44,157 nucleotides of DNA, taken from the NCBI GenBank assembly GCA_030141605.1, contig JAQGDQ010000719.1:1-44157 (forward strand), read 5' to 3'. The translations under genes and the position numbers were made by a program. Of the stretch, positions 10,908 to 19,864 are shown in pieces; within the stretch, counting starts at the first letter, position 1, and every line of letters starts with the position of its first letter. This DNA is from Tubiluchus corallicola (Eukaryota; Priapulida; Priapulimorpha; Priapulimorphida; Tubiluchidae). A model generated the notes under the pieces. It ran no database searches and was not told where the DNA came from. It saw nothing but the letters and a program-made list of their open reading frames with translations.

Positions 10908-10995
10908 GAACCCTAACTCTAACCCTAACCCAACTCACCCCTAACCTTAACCCTAAACCTAACCCTAATCCTAATCCTAACCCTAATCCTAATCC
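10908..10995. repeat. Interstitial telomere-like array (CCCTAA)n
   Basis: Degenerate CCCTAA/CCTAAT hexamers run for about 88 bp, equivalent to TTAGGG on the minus strand. TTAGGG is the telomere repeat of vertebrates and most lophotrochozoans but not of most insects or nematodes, which is one of the few taxonomic hints here. Many units have variant bases, so this is an old interstitial site and not a chromosome end. Confidence 0.9.
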
Positions 10996-12649
10996 GCTTA
11001 TGGAATTAATTTCTTGTGTGTTGGGAATTGTAAAGTTCAGCCAGTTTGCTAAGCCAGACTTCTGCAGAAAAGTGTAAATACAAGTTTTTGAAAAGCTAAA
11101 GAAGGGCATTCTTTTTTGAATAATATTCGAATGAGTATTCCAAACAACTTGTGAAATTTATTTATGAAATTATGTTTCATTTTAAATATTAAAATGGGAA
11201 GAGATTTTAAACAAGCGCTTATTTTTGCTAATTTGATCAGAATCTGCAAAAATATATACAATTAAAAGTTTTTACCCTGTATTCTTATCTTATTGTTATT
11301 TTGCACTGAACTTCGGTTACTTTATATTCCTCATAGTAAGAGTATTGCAACAATATCATGTATTATGCAAAAACGTTGTAATTCAAGAAATAAATGTATT
11401 TGTGATAAAGTTGTATATAATATACTCATTGATACTGTTATTTATTTTAAGCTTGCAATTTAGACAGTATAGTTCCTTCAATGCGATGTCTTGTACTTAT
11501 GTTGGACTTTCATAAACTTATACCTAATAACAGCAGATATTAATATTCCTATCAGCAGCTGAAACGGCTAGTAATAACAAGTGTTAGCATCCTGAACAAT
11601 AAAATGGATAGCTAATGACAAAAGTTTTAACAGGTTTTCAATAACAGATGGCACCACTAATATACAATACATCTGAAATAATTAAAAGATGGGTTACTGA
11701 AAACAAACAACCGAGTGTGATGCACTTGGTGATTTGGATAAATAAAAATTAAAAAACGTTAAATAGGGCTTGCTGAGTGACAAATGCAAGTAATGTAGCC
11801 TGTGGATCGAACATTCTCTGTTGGCATTAACAGTAGATCCATTGCTTAGAATCAGCTAATGCGTCATTGACTCGCGTTGCTCTACTTCAGTGCTTCTGTT
11901 TACTAGTTAATTTATTAACAGAGTCTAAAATTTCGATGGGCAATTTTTCTCTATTTGAATAAAGCATGCGTTAGACTTATATTATCTGGACAGATAACTT
12001 GTTGCATTTTTTCTTAAATGTGAATAACTCTGTTTCTAGTAATTTGAGCATTTAGTTTCTACAATATGCTGTAGATGGCAGCGCATTAATTTAACAAATC
12101 CTATTAAATTTGTATTCTTTCTGCGCTTACAATAAAAACGATTTGTTCTCAACTATCTTTAATTAATATGCATTATTTCTGTTTTGAGGGCAGTATTTTT
12201 AATTCAGTGCTTGTACACGGTAGAAGAACTCTCCTCATAATCGTTATCAATTTAAGTTGCGTCACATTTTTGACTGAATTTCTTTTTCGACTTTTGAATA
12301 ATTTTACTACAAAATGCATTTTGAAATCCGCCTTAAGTTCCTTAACCCGTTTGACTTTGGCTGGGAGAGGTCGCGCGAATTTTCAACTTAGTTAATTTTA
12401 AATAATTTACCCAGCTACTTCCGAAAGAAATCATACAATGATCACAATAGCAATTTTTATGAACGCTTCATTATTATTTTGCAATGATTTACTGCTCTTG
12501 CACGGGCCATTACACTATACAAAGCCATATATTTTTCACGTGTATAATATAGCCTACGTTCATATTCACAAAAACTTCGTCTTTCCATAAACTACGCTCA
12601 GATAATGAAGAATAACGGCAGAGAAAGAATATCAGAGGGATATATTATA
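10996..12649. other. Intergenic, no feature recognised
   Basis: AT-rich unique sequence with no sustained open frame and no transposon end that I can recognise. Confidence 0.5.
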
Positions 12650-12706
12650 AAATGGGTTAATGTCGTACCAGAGCGGCTTTTCTTTCGAGTTTCTCTCTAT
12701 GCACAC

Positions 12707-13231
12707 TTACAATAATATGGACTGTATACAATATATACATGGGTAAATAAAATTTGCGGATGAATATATATTATCATTAACGTATGTAGGGTTTTCAAAA
12801 CGATTTAATGTATATATTTTCAATCTTGATTTGAATTCGTAGAAAAACTTGATTTGTTTTAAATTTGATGGCAGGGCATTCCAGAGTTGAACTCCTTGTT
12901 TAGTGATAGAATTGTTGCCGTATTTCTTATTAGTGCGTGTTTGTTTAATAATGTGTGTTCTTGGGTTTAACGTTGGCTCCAAAAGGAGTGGAAGCTTATT
13001 TCTAATGAAGGGCGTGTTAATATTGTTGATGTATTTATATAAAAATAGGAATGTGTAGAAGTCTTTATGTGCTTGTAAAATTGGGATTTTAAACATTGTT
13101 CTTAATTCTGTTGCAGAGGTTTGATTTGTGATGAGAGACGTTTTATTTGAATAACCAGAGTCTAATCTTAAGGCATAATTTTGAAGACTATTTAGTTTGT
13201 TATAGCTGTCTCTTGAAAGTTGAAACTTCAT
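12707..13231 (-). pseudogene. LINE reverse transcriptase C-terminal region
   Basis: This 174-codon frame matches the region after the thumb in CR1/L2/Jockey-like elements: LQNYALRL near its start, LRTMFKIPIL, HIIKQTRTNKKYGNNS and GVQLWNALP. The preceding piece (13300-13497, with FLDICVDNKLSWDNHFNKI) belongs to the same protein in another frame. The stop codon at 12707-12709 is probably the native ORF end. Confidence 0.88.
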
Positions 13232-13639
13232 GAAAAAGTGTGCATCCGTATAAAAAGTGCGGTAGAATGAGAGTTTTAAAAATTAATATCTTTGCCTGTT
13301 TAGTTAGTTGGTCTTTTACCTGCAGTAAGTAGGACGTTCATTTTATCGTAAATTTTATTAAAGTGGTTATCCCAAGAAAGTTTATTATCTACACAGATAT
13401 CAAGGAAACTTACATTGTTTTTCTGTTTTATTATGCTATTTTCAACTTTTATTGAAGTATTAGTTATATTGTCATTTGAGAAGGGAGAAAGAACCATAAA
13501 TCTGTTTTGGTGCTATTTAATTTAAGTTTTAAATGGGTAAATGCTATGTTAATGATTGCGATGTCTTGTTCTAAAAGTCGTTGAGCTGTTCTTAGATTGC
13601 TAGCTATTCTGAGATGGTATTTGTAGATATTTTAACTCT

Positions 13640-14240
13640 TTATTTTCTGTTTCTTAAGTAACTGTTAATGAGCTTTAATGAAGTTGCATTAAATCCTAAT
13701 GATTTTAAATTGTCTTTCAAAAGATTGTGGTCTAGGCTATCAAAGGCTTTAATTAAGTCTAGAAATACAGCTGCAACATATTTATTTTCATTTAAGTTTG
13801 GTCTCCAGTTTTCAGTTGTATGTACGATAGCATCAGTAGTAGAGTGTTTTCGTCTAAAACCAAATTGATGTTTACTAAGTATATTATTAGTAATTATATA
13901 TGAATTCATTTGTTCATATAGTACTTTTTCCAGAATTTTTCCAAAACAATGAACAACGCATATAGGCCGGTAATTAACAGGATCAGTTGATGAATCTTTT
14001 TTGTGGACTGGTGTTACATTGATTAGCTTGGAAATATTCTGGGGAATTCACTGCACATGATCATTTGGTTTGTAATGTAGGCAGCATGAGGTGCTATTAT
14101 TGGCGCCATCCTTTAATATCTTCATAGATATTTCGGATGGGCCACTACCTTTGTTCATGTCTCGTTTAACTAAGACTTTAAATATTTCATTTGTGGCATT
14201 GGTAGAAGACGAAAAAGTTGCGTTAGTATTTAATTTCATT
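13640..14240 (-). pseudogene. LINE reverse transcriptase N-terminal half, broken
   Basis: The recognisable order is KGSGPSEISMKILKDGANN (early RT motif), then after a frame change NISKLINVTPVHKKDSS, VNYRPI and GKILEKV. An intact stretch follows with FGFRRKHSTTDA and the first catalytic aspartate motif FLDLIKAFDSLDH. It stops after SYLRNRK. The second catalytic motif, with paired aspartates, should follow within about 60 residues and is not found in any frame. Confidence 0.9.
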
Positions 14241-14667
14241 TTTAATTTAGAAATTATGACATGCAGTTACTGTTATGAATAGCTGGCCAGCAGAAACTTC
14301 CCAAATTAATGAAAGTGGTATTAAGGGCATTTGCAATATCTTTAGTTTTCTTTAGTACCTTGTTGTGAATTTTAAGTTCCGTGAGTTTGCTTATTTTTAT
14401 ATCTGTTAATGGCATTATTAATTATTTCCCATTTATCTTTAGAAGAGGTTGCATTATTACACTGTTGCTGTATATATTTGTTTTTTAAAGATTTGTTTAG
14501 ATTATTATATGAATTTCTCGCTTTTTTATATTTATTATAATTATGTTTAGATTTGGTAGTTGTCCACAATTTATTTAAGTAATGTTTCGTTGTTCTTAGT
14601 GAATCCAGTTCTTGAGTAGTCCATGGACTTTTAGTATTTGGCTTACGTTCGGGTTGAGCAAAAGTTT

Positions 14668-15045
14668 TTATGCGTTTATAGGGGGGGGGGCGTGCAAATT
14701 AAGACAGTATTCAATATTATTTGTAATAAGTTCAACTACTTCGGCATCAACATTAGTGGTGTAATAGATTTCTTTCCAACCCATTTCGGCAAAATCGGCA
14801 AGAAAATATGTCTTATTGAATTGTTTGTAGTGAAAAATCGACGAGGGGGATTTTTGATCCGCTATAATAACAAAACTATGATCAGAATAATCACAAGGGC
14901 AGCTGTCGTGGGACACAAATTTTGTATTGTCATCTGAGATGAAGTGGTCAATTAATGTAGATGATGTTTTAGATATTCTTGTCGGTTTGTCATTTATTAC
15001 ATTTAGATAGAATTTATTTAATAGTGAGTCAGAATACTGCCTGAC
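14668..15045 (-). pseudogene. LINE endonuclease C-terminal remnant
   Basis: The frame reads through QYSDSLLNKFYLN, PTRISKTSSTLIDHFISDD and CDYSDHSFV. The SDH triad end is the hallmark of the apurinic-like (APE) endonuclease of non-LTR elements. Everything upstream, including the catalytic Glu and Asp boxes, is absent because of 5' truncation. The sequence beyond about 15055 is unrelated. Confidence 0.85.
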
Positions 15046-15055
15046 AAAACGCGTA

Positions 15056-17348
15056 CTGTGTTACTAAGAAGTCAGCGCGTGCAGAAATGGAGGAATGTGC
15101 GTGGTAAATGTAAAATAACATAACAATAAAATGCTTTACTACATACCGTAAATTAGTCCGGAGTGCGAAGCATTGGGTAACACGCTTGGGTACTGAGTGT
15201 CTCACTCGCGCTCGCATGCGCGTATGTTTTGCTTGCACGTATTTGCAAATGTACAAACTTTAGTAACACGCTATGTTTCGGATGATGCCTTTCCGTCAGT
15301 TTCTTAAAGTCATTCAACAAATTTTCAGCAATTGTGTTTTATTTGTGACCTCACAATATCAAAATTCCTCCCCACACCACATTACCCACATCATGCCACA
15401 AAACAAAAGCAACAATAAAAACATTTTGCAAAATGTTTAAAATGTGTGAAATGGCAAACGCTAATAAATTTCTTCTTTGACGATCCATAACAATAATGTG
15501 CGAACATTCTACATAGTTATTGCTTTCTGCTCCTGAAATTATAGTAATAATGCGCGAGCATTGTACATGGTTTTTGCTCGCTGTTTTTGACATGATAGTA
15601 ATAAGCTAGCTTACGGTTGTCATAGCCAAAATTTTTGTAAAATTGTTTGTCTCAAAATGAGTAAATGGCAGAGTTTTGTATTACATGAACGGAAACGAGA
15701 ACAAGACCGGCATCAGGGCGAAAAAGACGGCTTTATTAGAGTTACTTCGCAAGCGAGTAACTCTAAAATGGGCAATGTCGGACATTTGAAGTTAGTGTCG
15801 GACAGCTGACTGGGTAATGTCGGGCACTATGTAAAGCAAGTGAATGGTTTTTAAGTCATATACTGCTCACAGTTTTTTTTTTGTTTTGAGCATCCTCAAA
15901 GTTGATCAGTAGATTAATTAGAGACAAATTACATTTTGATTCGTGCCTTGAAGGCCAGGTATGGCGGCTCCTTACGGAAAGGCCTACCTAATGTCAATAG
16001 TTGTGGCTGGTCCAGAATCGAGCTAATTATCAAGGACAAGAATAATTTAGAAATAGTAAGTCCAACAAAGCAATAAACTTGGTAGATAATTTTTTGGATA
16101 GGGTTTTTAAACAGAGAGTGCCCTGTGTGACTGTACTAAAGCGGGATACCCTCTACTTGTAACTACTTTTGGGCAATATTTCTTTGCAGATGAAAAGCAA
16201 ATTCAAGTGTCTTTTGCGCAACGCATTTACTCAAGCAAAATGTCCTCTGGTAATTGCATTTCGCCCAGGTTTCAGATGTGATTTGTAAGTTCGAGTGTAG
16301 TAACTGCCGGGTTACTTGTTACGGCAAGACGAAACATTCTTTCCACACCAATTTTCAATAAATCTCTCATATTTTCCTTTCATTTTTGACCATAAATGGC
16401 TAGTAATTATGTTTACCTTTGGAACAACATCATACAAGCACAGTAGGTTCATGTAATTACAAAATTATACAAAAACATGAAGAACATAATAATAAAACAC
16501 ACGTAAAATATTAATAACATGACAATAGTGATAAAGCACAAATTAAATAAAAAGAAACGTCATGCTTCGATGTAAGCAAGCCCAATGAAACAGCACAAAC
16601 ATGCATATATTTAAAATAAAATTACAAATATATAGAGTACGTCCATGTATTAATATTTTCAACAAAATATATTCGTGTAAATATAATTATACATGTGTAA
16701 ATTATTTGTGGCGGTATGCCAAAATTGTTCAAAATTTTGAATCTCCCTATATATTTGTGATTATACTAACTTAAATCGTAAAACATCTAAATTAAATACC
16801 ACCTATATTTTTTTAGTTATTTTATATTTATTTCACCTCGCAGACGTTACGTGTCTTAAGCCATAAAAATACAATTGCTAATCAAACTAATTATAAAGAC
16901 CTAAATTTATTATTTACAAAAATTAAAAAGAGAAATTAGTTAAAAAAATATTTACATACATGACATATTAAAAGTGCATTAAAATTTCATTCCATTGGGC
17001 AAAAATTTTGGACCATATAGAAACACCACTATGGTAAATTACATATTTCAAGAAACCATTGTAAAGAGTTCAAAACACGACATCTAAGAATATAAGTACA
17101 TTTCTGCAAAATGACTTTAAAATCGTTAATATAATTTTCTATACAAATTATTTGCAAAATTTACCGTTGCAGTGTAGTACGCAGATTTCAGGCGTACTTA
17201 TATTAAAATTATACAAGTTATATTTATTGCGGATATTTCAATAGTAAAATGATGAACAAAATGACACGAATAACGTACGTTCTACATATATATGTCTAAT
17301 GTTGTTCCTCATTCGACAAATATATTTTACTGGCATTTAATTTGCATT
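15056..17348. other. AT-rich intergenic upstream DNA
   Basis: Very AT-rich from about 16400 to 17340, where little but homopolymer-like sequence is seen. A GC-richer, CpG-containing patch at 15170-15260 (CGCTCGCATGCGCG) follows the LINE truncation point. Three TGTCGG-containing short repeats lie at about 15775-15825. I find no exon. Confidence 0.5.
15738..15764. repeat. Short hairpin, 12-bp stem
   Basis: AGAGTTACT-T-CGC pairs with GCG-AGTAACTCT around a two-base loop, with one bulged T. Possibly a terminator-like or foldback relic; function unknown. Confidence 0.6.
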
Positions 17349-17699
17349 TTACCAATAAATTAGCACACGATCAAACATCATCTGCGTGCACTGCTTTATT
17401 CTTGTCTCTGTCAATAATCGAGGAACAAAGAGTCCAGGTGAAATCTCAGAAAATTCGACGCACCATCTTGCATTATCAAAATCAGAGGGTCGGGCTACAT
17501 GCGCCCCAGGGGGAGGATTAGGTTCACATGATGGGCTATAATAATAGACGCGTGCCTCTGTTTGTATAATTGCCATTTGCCACACCTGGTTAGCGCTGTA
17601 TAACGGTACACTGCTGCTCCGCAAATAACGGTTCCCTTTACACCACTCGGAGGACAAAGGAGAACGGAGAGCGCGTGTCACGCTGGGTAAGAAGAACCG
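17349..17699 (-). other. Unassigned open frame upstream of CELF
   Basis: This is the longest non-repeat open frame in the upstream DNA, about 117 codons between stops with no early ATG. It contains PNPPPGAHVARPSDFDNARW and is GC-richer than its surroundings. On the minus strand a pyrimidine tract ending TTACCCAG falls just inside its upstream end, which could be a 3' splice site of a terminal exon. I recognise no family. It may equally be a chance frame opposite the CELF promoter or 5' UTR, where GC content and CpG rise. Confidence 0.22.
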
Positions 17700-17870
17700 C
17701 TAAAAGTGATCAGGTTTGGGTTGATTAAAGGCCTATATTGTCAGCTCTTCTCTCAGCTAAAAGTGATCAGATTTGGAGAGCCTAAGGACTTATTGTCTCT
17801 GCTCTTCTCAGCACTAAAAGTGATCAGATTTGGAGAGATTAAGGACATATTTTCTGTTTTTCTGTCGTGA
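17700..17870 (+). repeat. Three 57-bp tandem repeats before the CELF start
   Basis: CTAAAAGTGATCAG recurs at 17700, 17757 and 17814, an exact 57-bp period, and the third unit ends two bases before the start codon. Units 1 and 2 end in pyrimidine tracts followed by CAG (AG at 17755-17756 and 17810-17811), so they look like 3' splice sites. Unit 3 has the same position mutated to CGTGA. The region is either 5' UTR or intron end plus 5' UTR. Confidence 0.9.
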
Positions 17871-17872
17871 AT

Positions 17873-18098
17873 ATGGCTGCAATAATTCAGAACGGAGTTC
17901 ACCACAATCAGCCGATACACATTATCCCCACGGTAAATCTAGTCACAATTCCGGCCAAAGACCAGGACGCGTTGAAGCTCTTCGTCGGGCAGATACCACG
18001 GAATCTGGAGGAGAAAGACCTGCGACCTCTGTTCGAGCAGTTCGGCAAAATCTACGAGTTGACGGTCCTCAAAGACCGCGTGACAGGCATGCACAAAG
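17873..18098 (+). CDS. CELF: CELF3/4/5/6-type RNA-binding protein, exon 1
   Basis: The exon encodes residues 1-75 plus the first base of codon 76. The protein would bind GU-rich RNA and regulate splicing, stability or translation in nucleus and cytoplasm, as known for the CELF/Bruno family. Residues 1-28 are a variable N-terminus. RRM1 starts near residue 33 with RNP2 LFVGQI (36-41), then [19 protein letters not shown] and ELTVLKDR, all diagnostic of CELF. ATG 17873 is chosen because an in-frame TAA lies at 17840-17842, no other ATG intervenes, and the context is good (A at -3, G at +4). The donor is AAAG|GTAGTG, a weak match, phase 1. Without splicing, translation would stop at 18137-18139, losing RNP1. 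The N-terminus matches no vertebrate paralogue, so I assign only the subgroup. Confidence 0.96.
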
Positions 18099-19781
18099 GT
18101 AGTGTGTTGTCCTCTTTTATTGATTTATTCTTTCTCTAATTTATGCCAAGTCCCGTTTCCCGGTTGAACTCGACTGTCGCTAGCGTGCGCAGTGAAGCCA
18201 GCAACAGTCTAGGCTTGTGGAAACCAGATTTGTTGGGTAACAGCAGGGTCTGTGATTCTTGTGTAGTATTCAATTGTGTTTTCTGTTTTTCTTCTCGTGG
18301 TTTCGAAGCCGCCGTTAGCAGGGGCTGAAAGATACTGGATGCAAAGGAGTTAGTAGTTAATTAGTTCGTAAGTCTTTGTTATTGCAAGCAAGCCTATTAT
18401 GAGTTTCCCTTCTGTTTAAATAATGTCGTTTCACTTTATGTGCGGTATACCTGTTCAATCTACTGTACAAAAATGCAAACGAATTAGTAGATTTACTAAA
18501 AAAAACTTTACTAAAATTTATAAAGACACTAGGTGAAGCATGTTTTAGTATATTTTGTAATGAAAATGCCGTAGGTTAAATATTTGTTAAGTCTTCTGTA
18601 CTATTTTATTACATAGTTTCTTATATAATCAAAAAGAGTTATTAAAATTTAGTTTATGCTCAATTTACTAATAATGTTGTAGCGAGAAAAGTTTAGGCAT
18701 GTTATATGAGTTTGTAATCAAAATACTGCACATTATACCTGTTATGTCTACTGTACTGTTATGCCGGTTTATATAACAGTATATTATTTGAGAAACAGCT
18801 GGCCTGGCAGAACGCGTGCCCCCATGCCACTTGGCGTCCCTCGATGGTCACGCCTTTGTTCCTTCCAAATGCTGCAGCTCTCTTAGCATGAGAGAAAGCA
18901 TTGTAAATTAATTCGTATGCGACATATAATTCATCCAAACGCAGACTAATTTGCTATGTAAAAAAACAACAGGAAACTTTAGTAGTAAAACAAGTATAGT
19001 GTAACATTTCATAGAGAATGTATATGTATGTATACATCATACAACATACACGCCTGTATGGATATTTATTACATATAGGACATTTTATATAGAGTTGGGA
19101 TAATTATTGTTGTACTCTTTTTGTTATTACGATAAATTTAATTAGAACAACCGTCAGGTTTTTACAGGTGTGAATGGCATATTCTATCTATCTACTACAA
19201 TACACGTGTGAAATATGTAAAAACCGCTGATTCAATACGGGCGCTATTGTTATGCGATAGGCTTTTTTATAATATATGTTACTGCAGTACCAATACGAAT
19301 TGTATGCGTAAAACAGCTGAAATACAGTAAGCCCTATTACAGCATATTATAATATACTATATTATGCAAAGACGTGAAAAATAAAGCTGCACTTTATATA
19401 TTATTAGAATTATCTTCATTTATATATTTTTCATTTTTTATTACAAACAAGGCCAGGTCACTAGAGGTAAGCGACTACAGCGTAGAAAGGTTGAAATATG
19501 AATACAAGTCAACAAAAATAGAATTCTTGCAATTAGTTTTCTAGTGTTAAATCTGATAAGGTTATAATTAACATGGAAAAAAGACTTTAGTAAAAAACTC
19601 AACAGATAATAATCGGGGGGGGGGTCGCTGTTTGTACCAAAGAACATCTTGGGTAAAGATGTAAAATCCTGCTATTGTGAATGCGACTTATAATAGCTGT
19701 CTGTATCTAAATATACCATGAGGTAAAAATGTTAAATGCTGCTATAGTGAATGCATTAATAACGGCTTTTCTTTGTTACAG
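18099..19781 (+). other. CELF intron 1
   Basis: This 1,683-bp GT-AG intron is phase 1. Its first bases are GU-rich (GTAGTGTGTTGTCC), and another UGU-rich stretch spans about 18248-18298. A G10 run occurs at 19615-19624, and a GC-richer 110-bp patch at 18795-18900 has no convincing open frame. The acceptor is CTTTTCTTTGTTACAG. Confidence 0.9.
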
Positions 19782-19864
19782 GTTGTGCATTTCTGACCTA
19801 CTGCTCTCGTGACTCTGCCATCCAGGCACAGGGGGCGCTCCACGAGCAGAAGACATTACCCGGG
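19782..19864 (+). CDS. CELF: CELF-type RNA-binding protein, exon 2
   Basis: This 83-nt exon completes codon 76 and encodes residues 77-103, finishing RRM1. It opens with RNP1 (KGCAFLTY across the junction, residues 75-82) and ends with HEQKTLPG, a CELF signature. Its length equals that of the corresponding CELF exon in vertebrates as I recall it. The acceptor is TTTGTTACAG and the donor GGG|GTGAGT is strong, phase 0. Skipping it would shift the frame. It is too short to stand out as an open frame and was found by the family motif and splice sites. Confidence 0.96.

Larger units (their letters stand above)
12707..15055 (-). mobile_element. Dead 5'-truncated APE-type LINE
   Basis: Read from 15055 down to 12707, this copy of a CR1/L2/Jockey-like non-LTR retrotransposon begins inside the endonuclease C-terminus (TLIDHF, then SDHSF). 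It continues through the linker (PWTTQELDSLR; YKKARNSYNN), reverse transcriptase motifs (VTPVHKK, NYRPI, FGFRRKHSTTDA, FLDLIKAFDSLDH) and the C-terminal region ending near KQGVQLWNALP. Several frame changes and stops interrupt it, including one at a G10 run (14682-14691). The block that should hold the GVPQGS and (F/Y)ADD motifs is missing near 13590-13640. The 3' UTR probably extends to about 12650; I cannot place its end or target duplications. The copy cannot transpose. Confidence 0.93.

Noticed and set aside
10837-11109. Gly-Leu repeat protein
   Set aside because: Translation of the telomere-like array.
15029-15256. 75-codon frame joined to the LINE 5' end
   Set aside because: Lies mostly outside the LINE in a CpG-rich patch and in a different frame from the endonuclease remnant.
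17840-17872. GTG at 17867 as an upstream CELF start
   Set aside because: Eukaryotic initiation at GTG is rare, and ATG 17873 two codons later has a strong context.
19805-19845. CTCF-like core (CAGGGGGCGC) in exon 2
   Set aside because: Falls in coding sequence fixed by the protein, and the 5' half of the CTCF motif does not match. A similar GGGGGCGC at 37418-37425 is one base short of the consensus.
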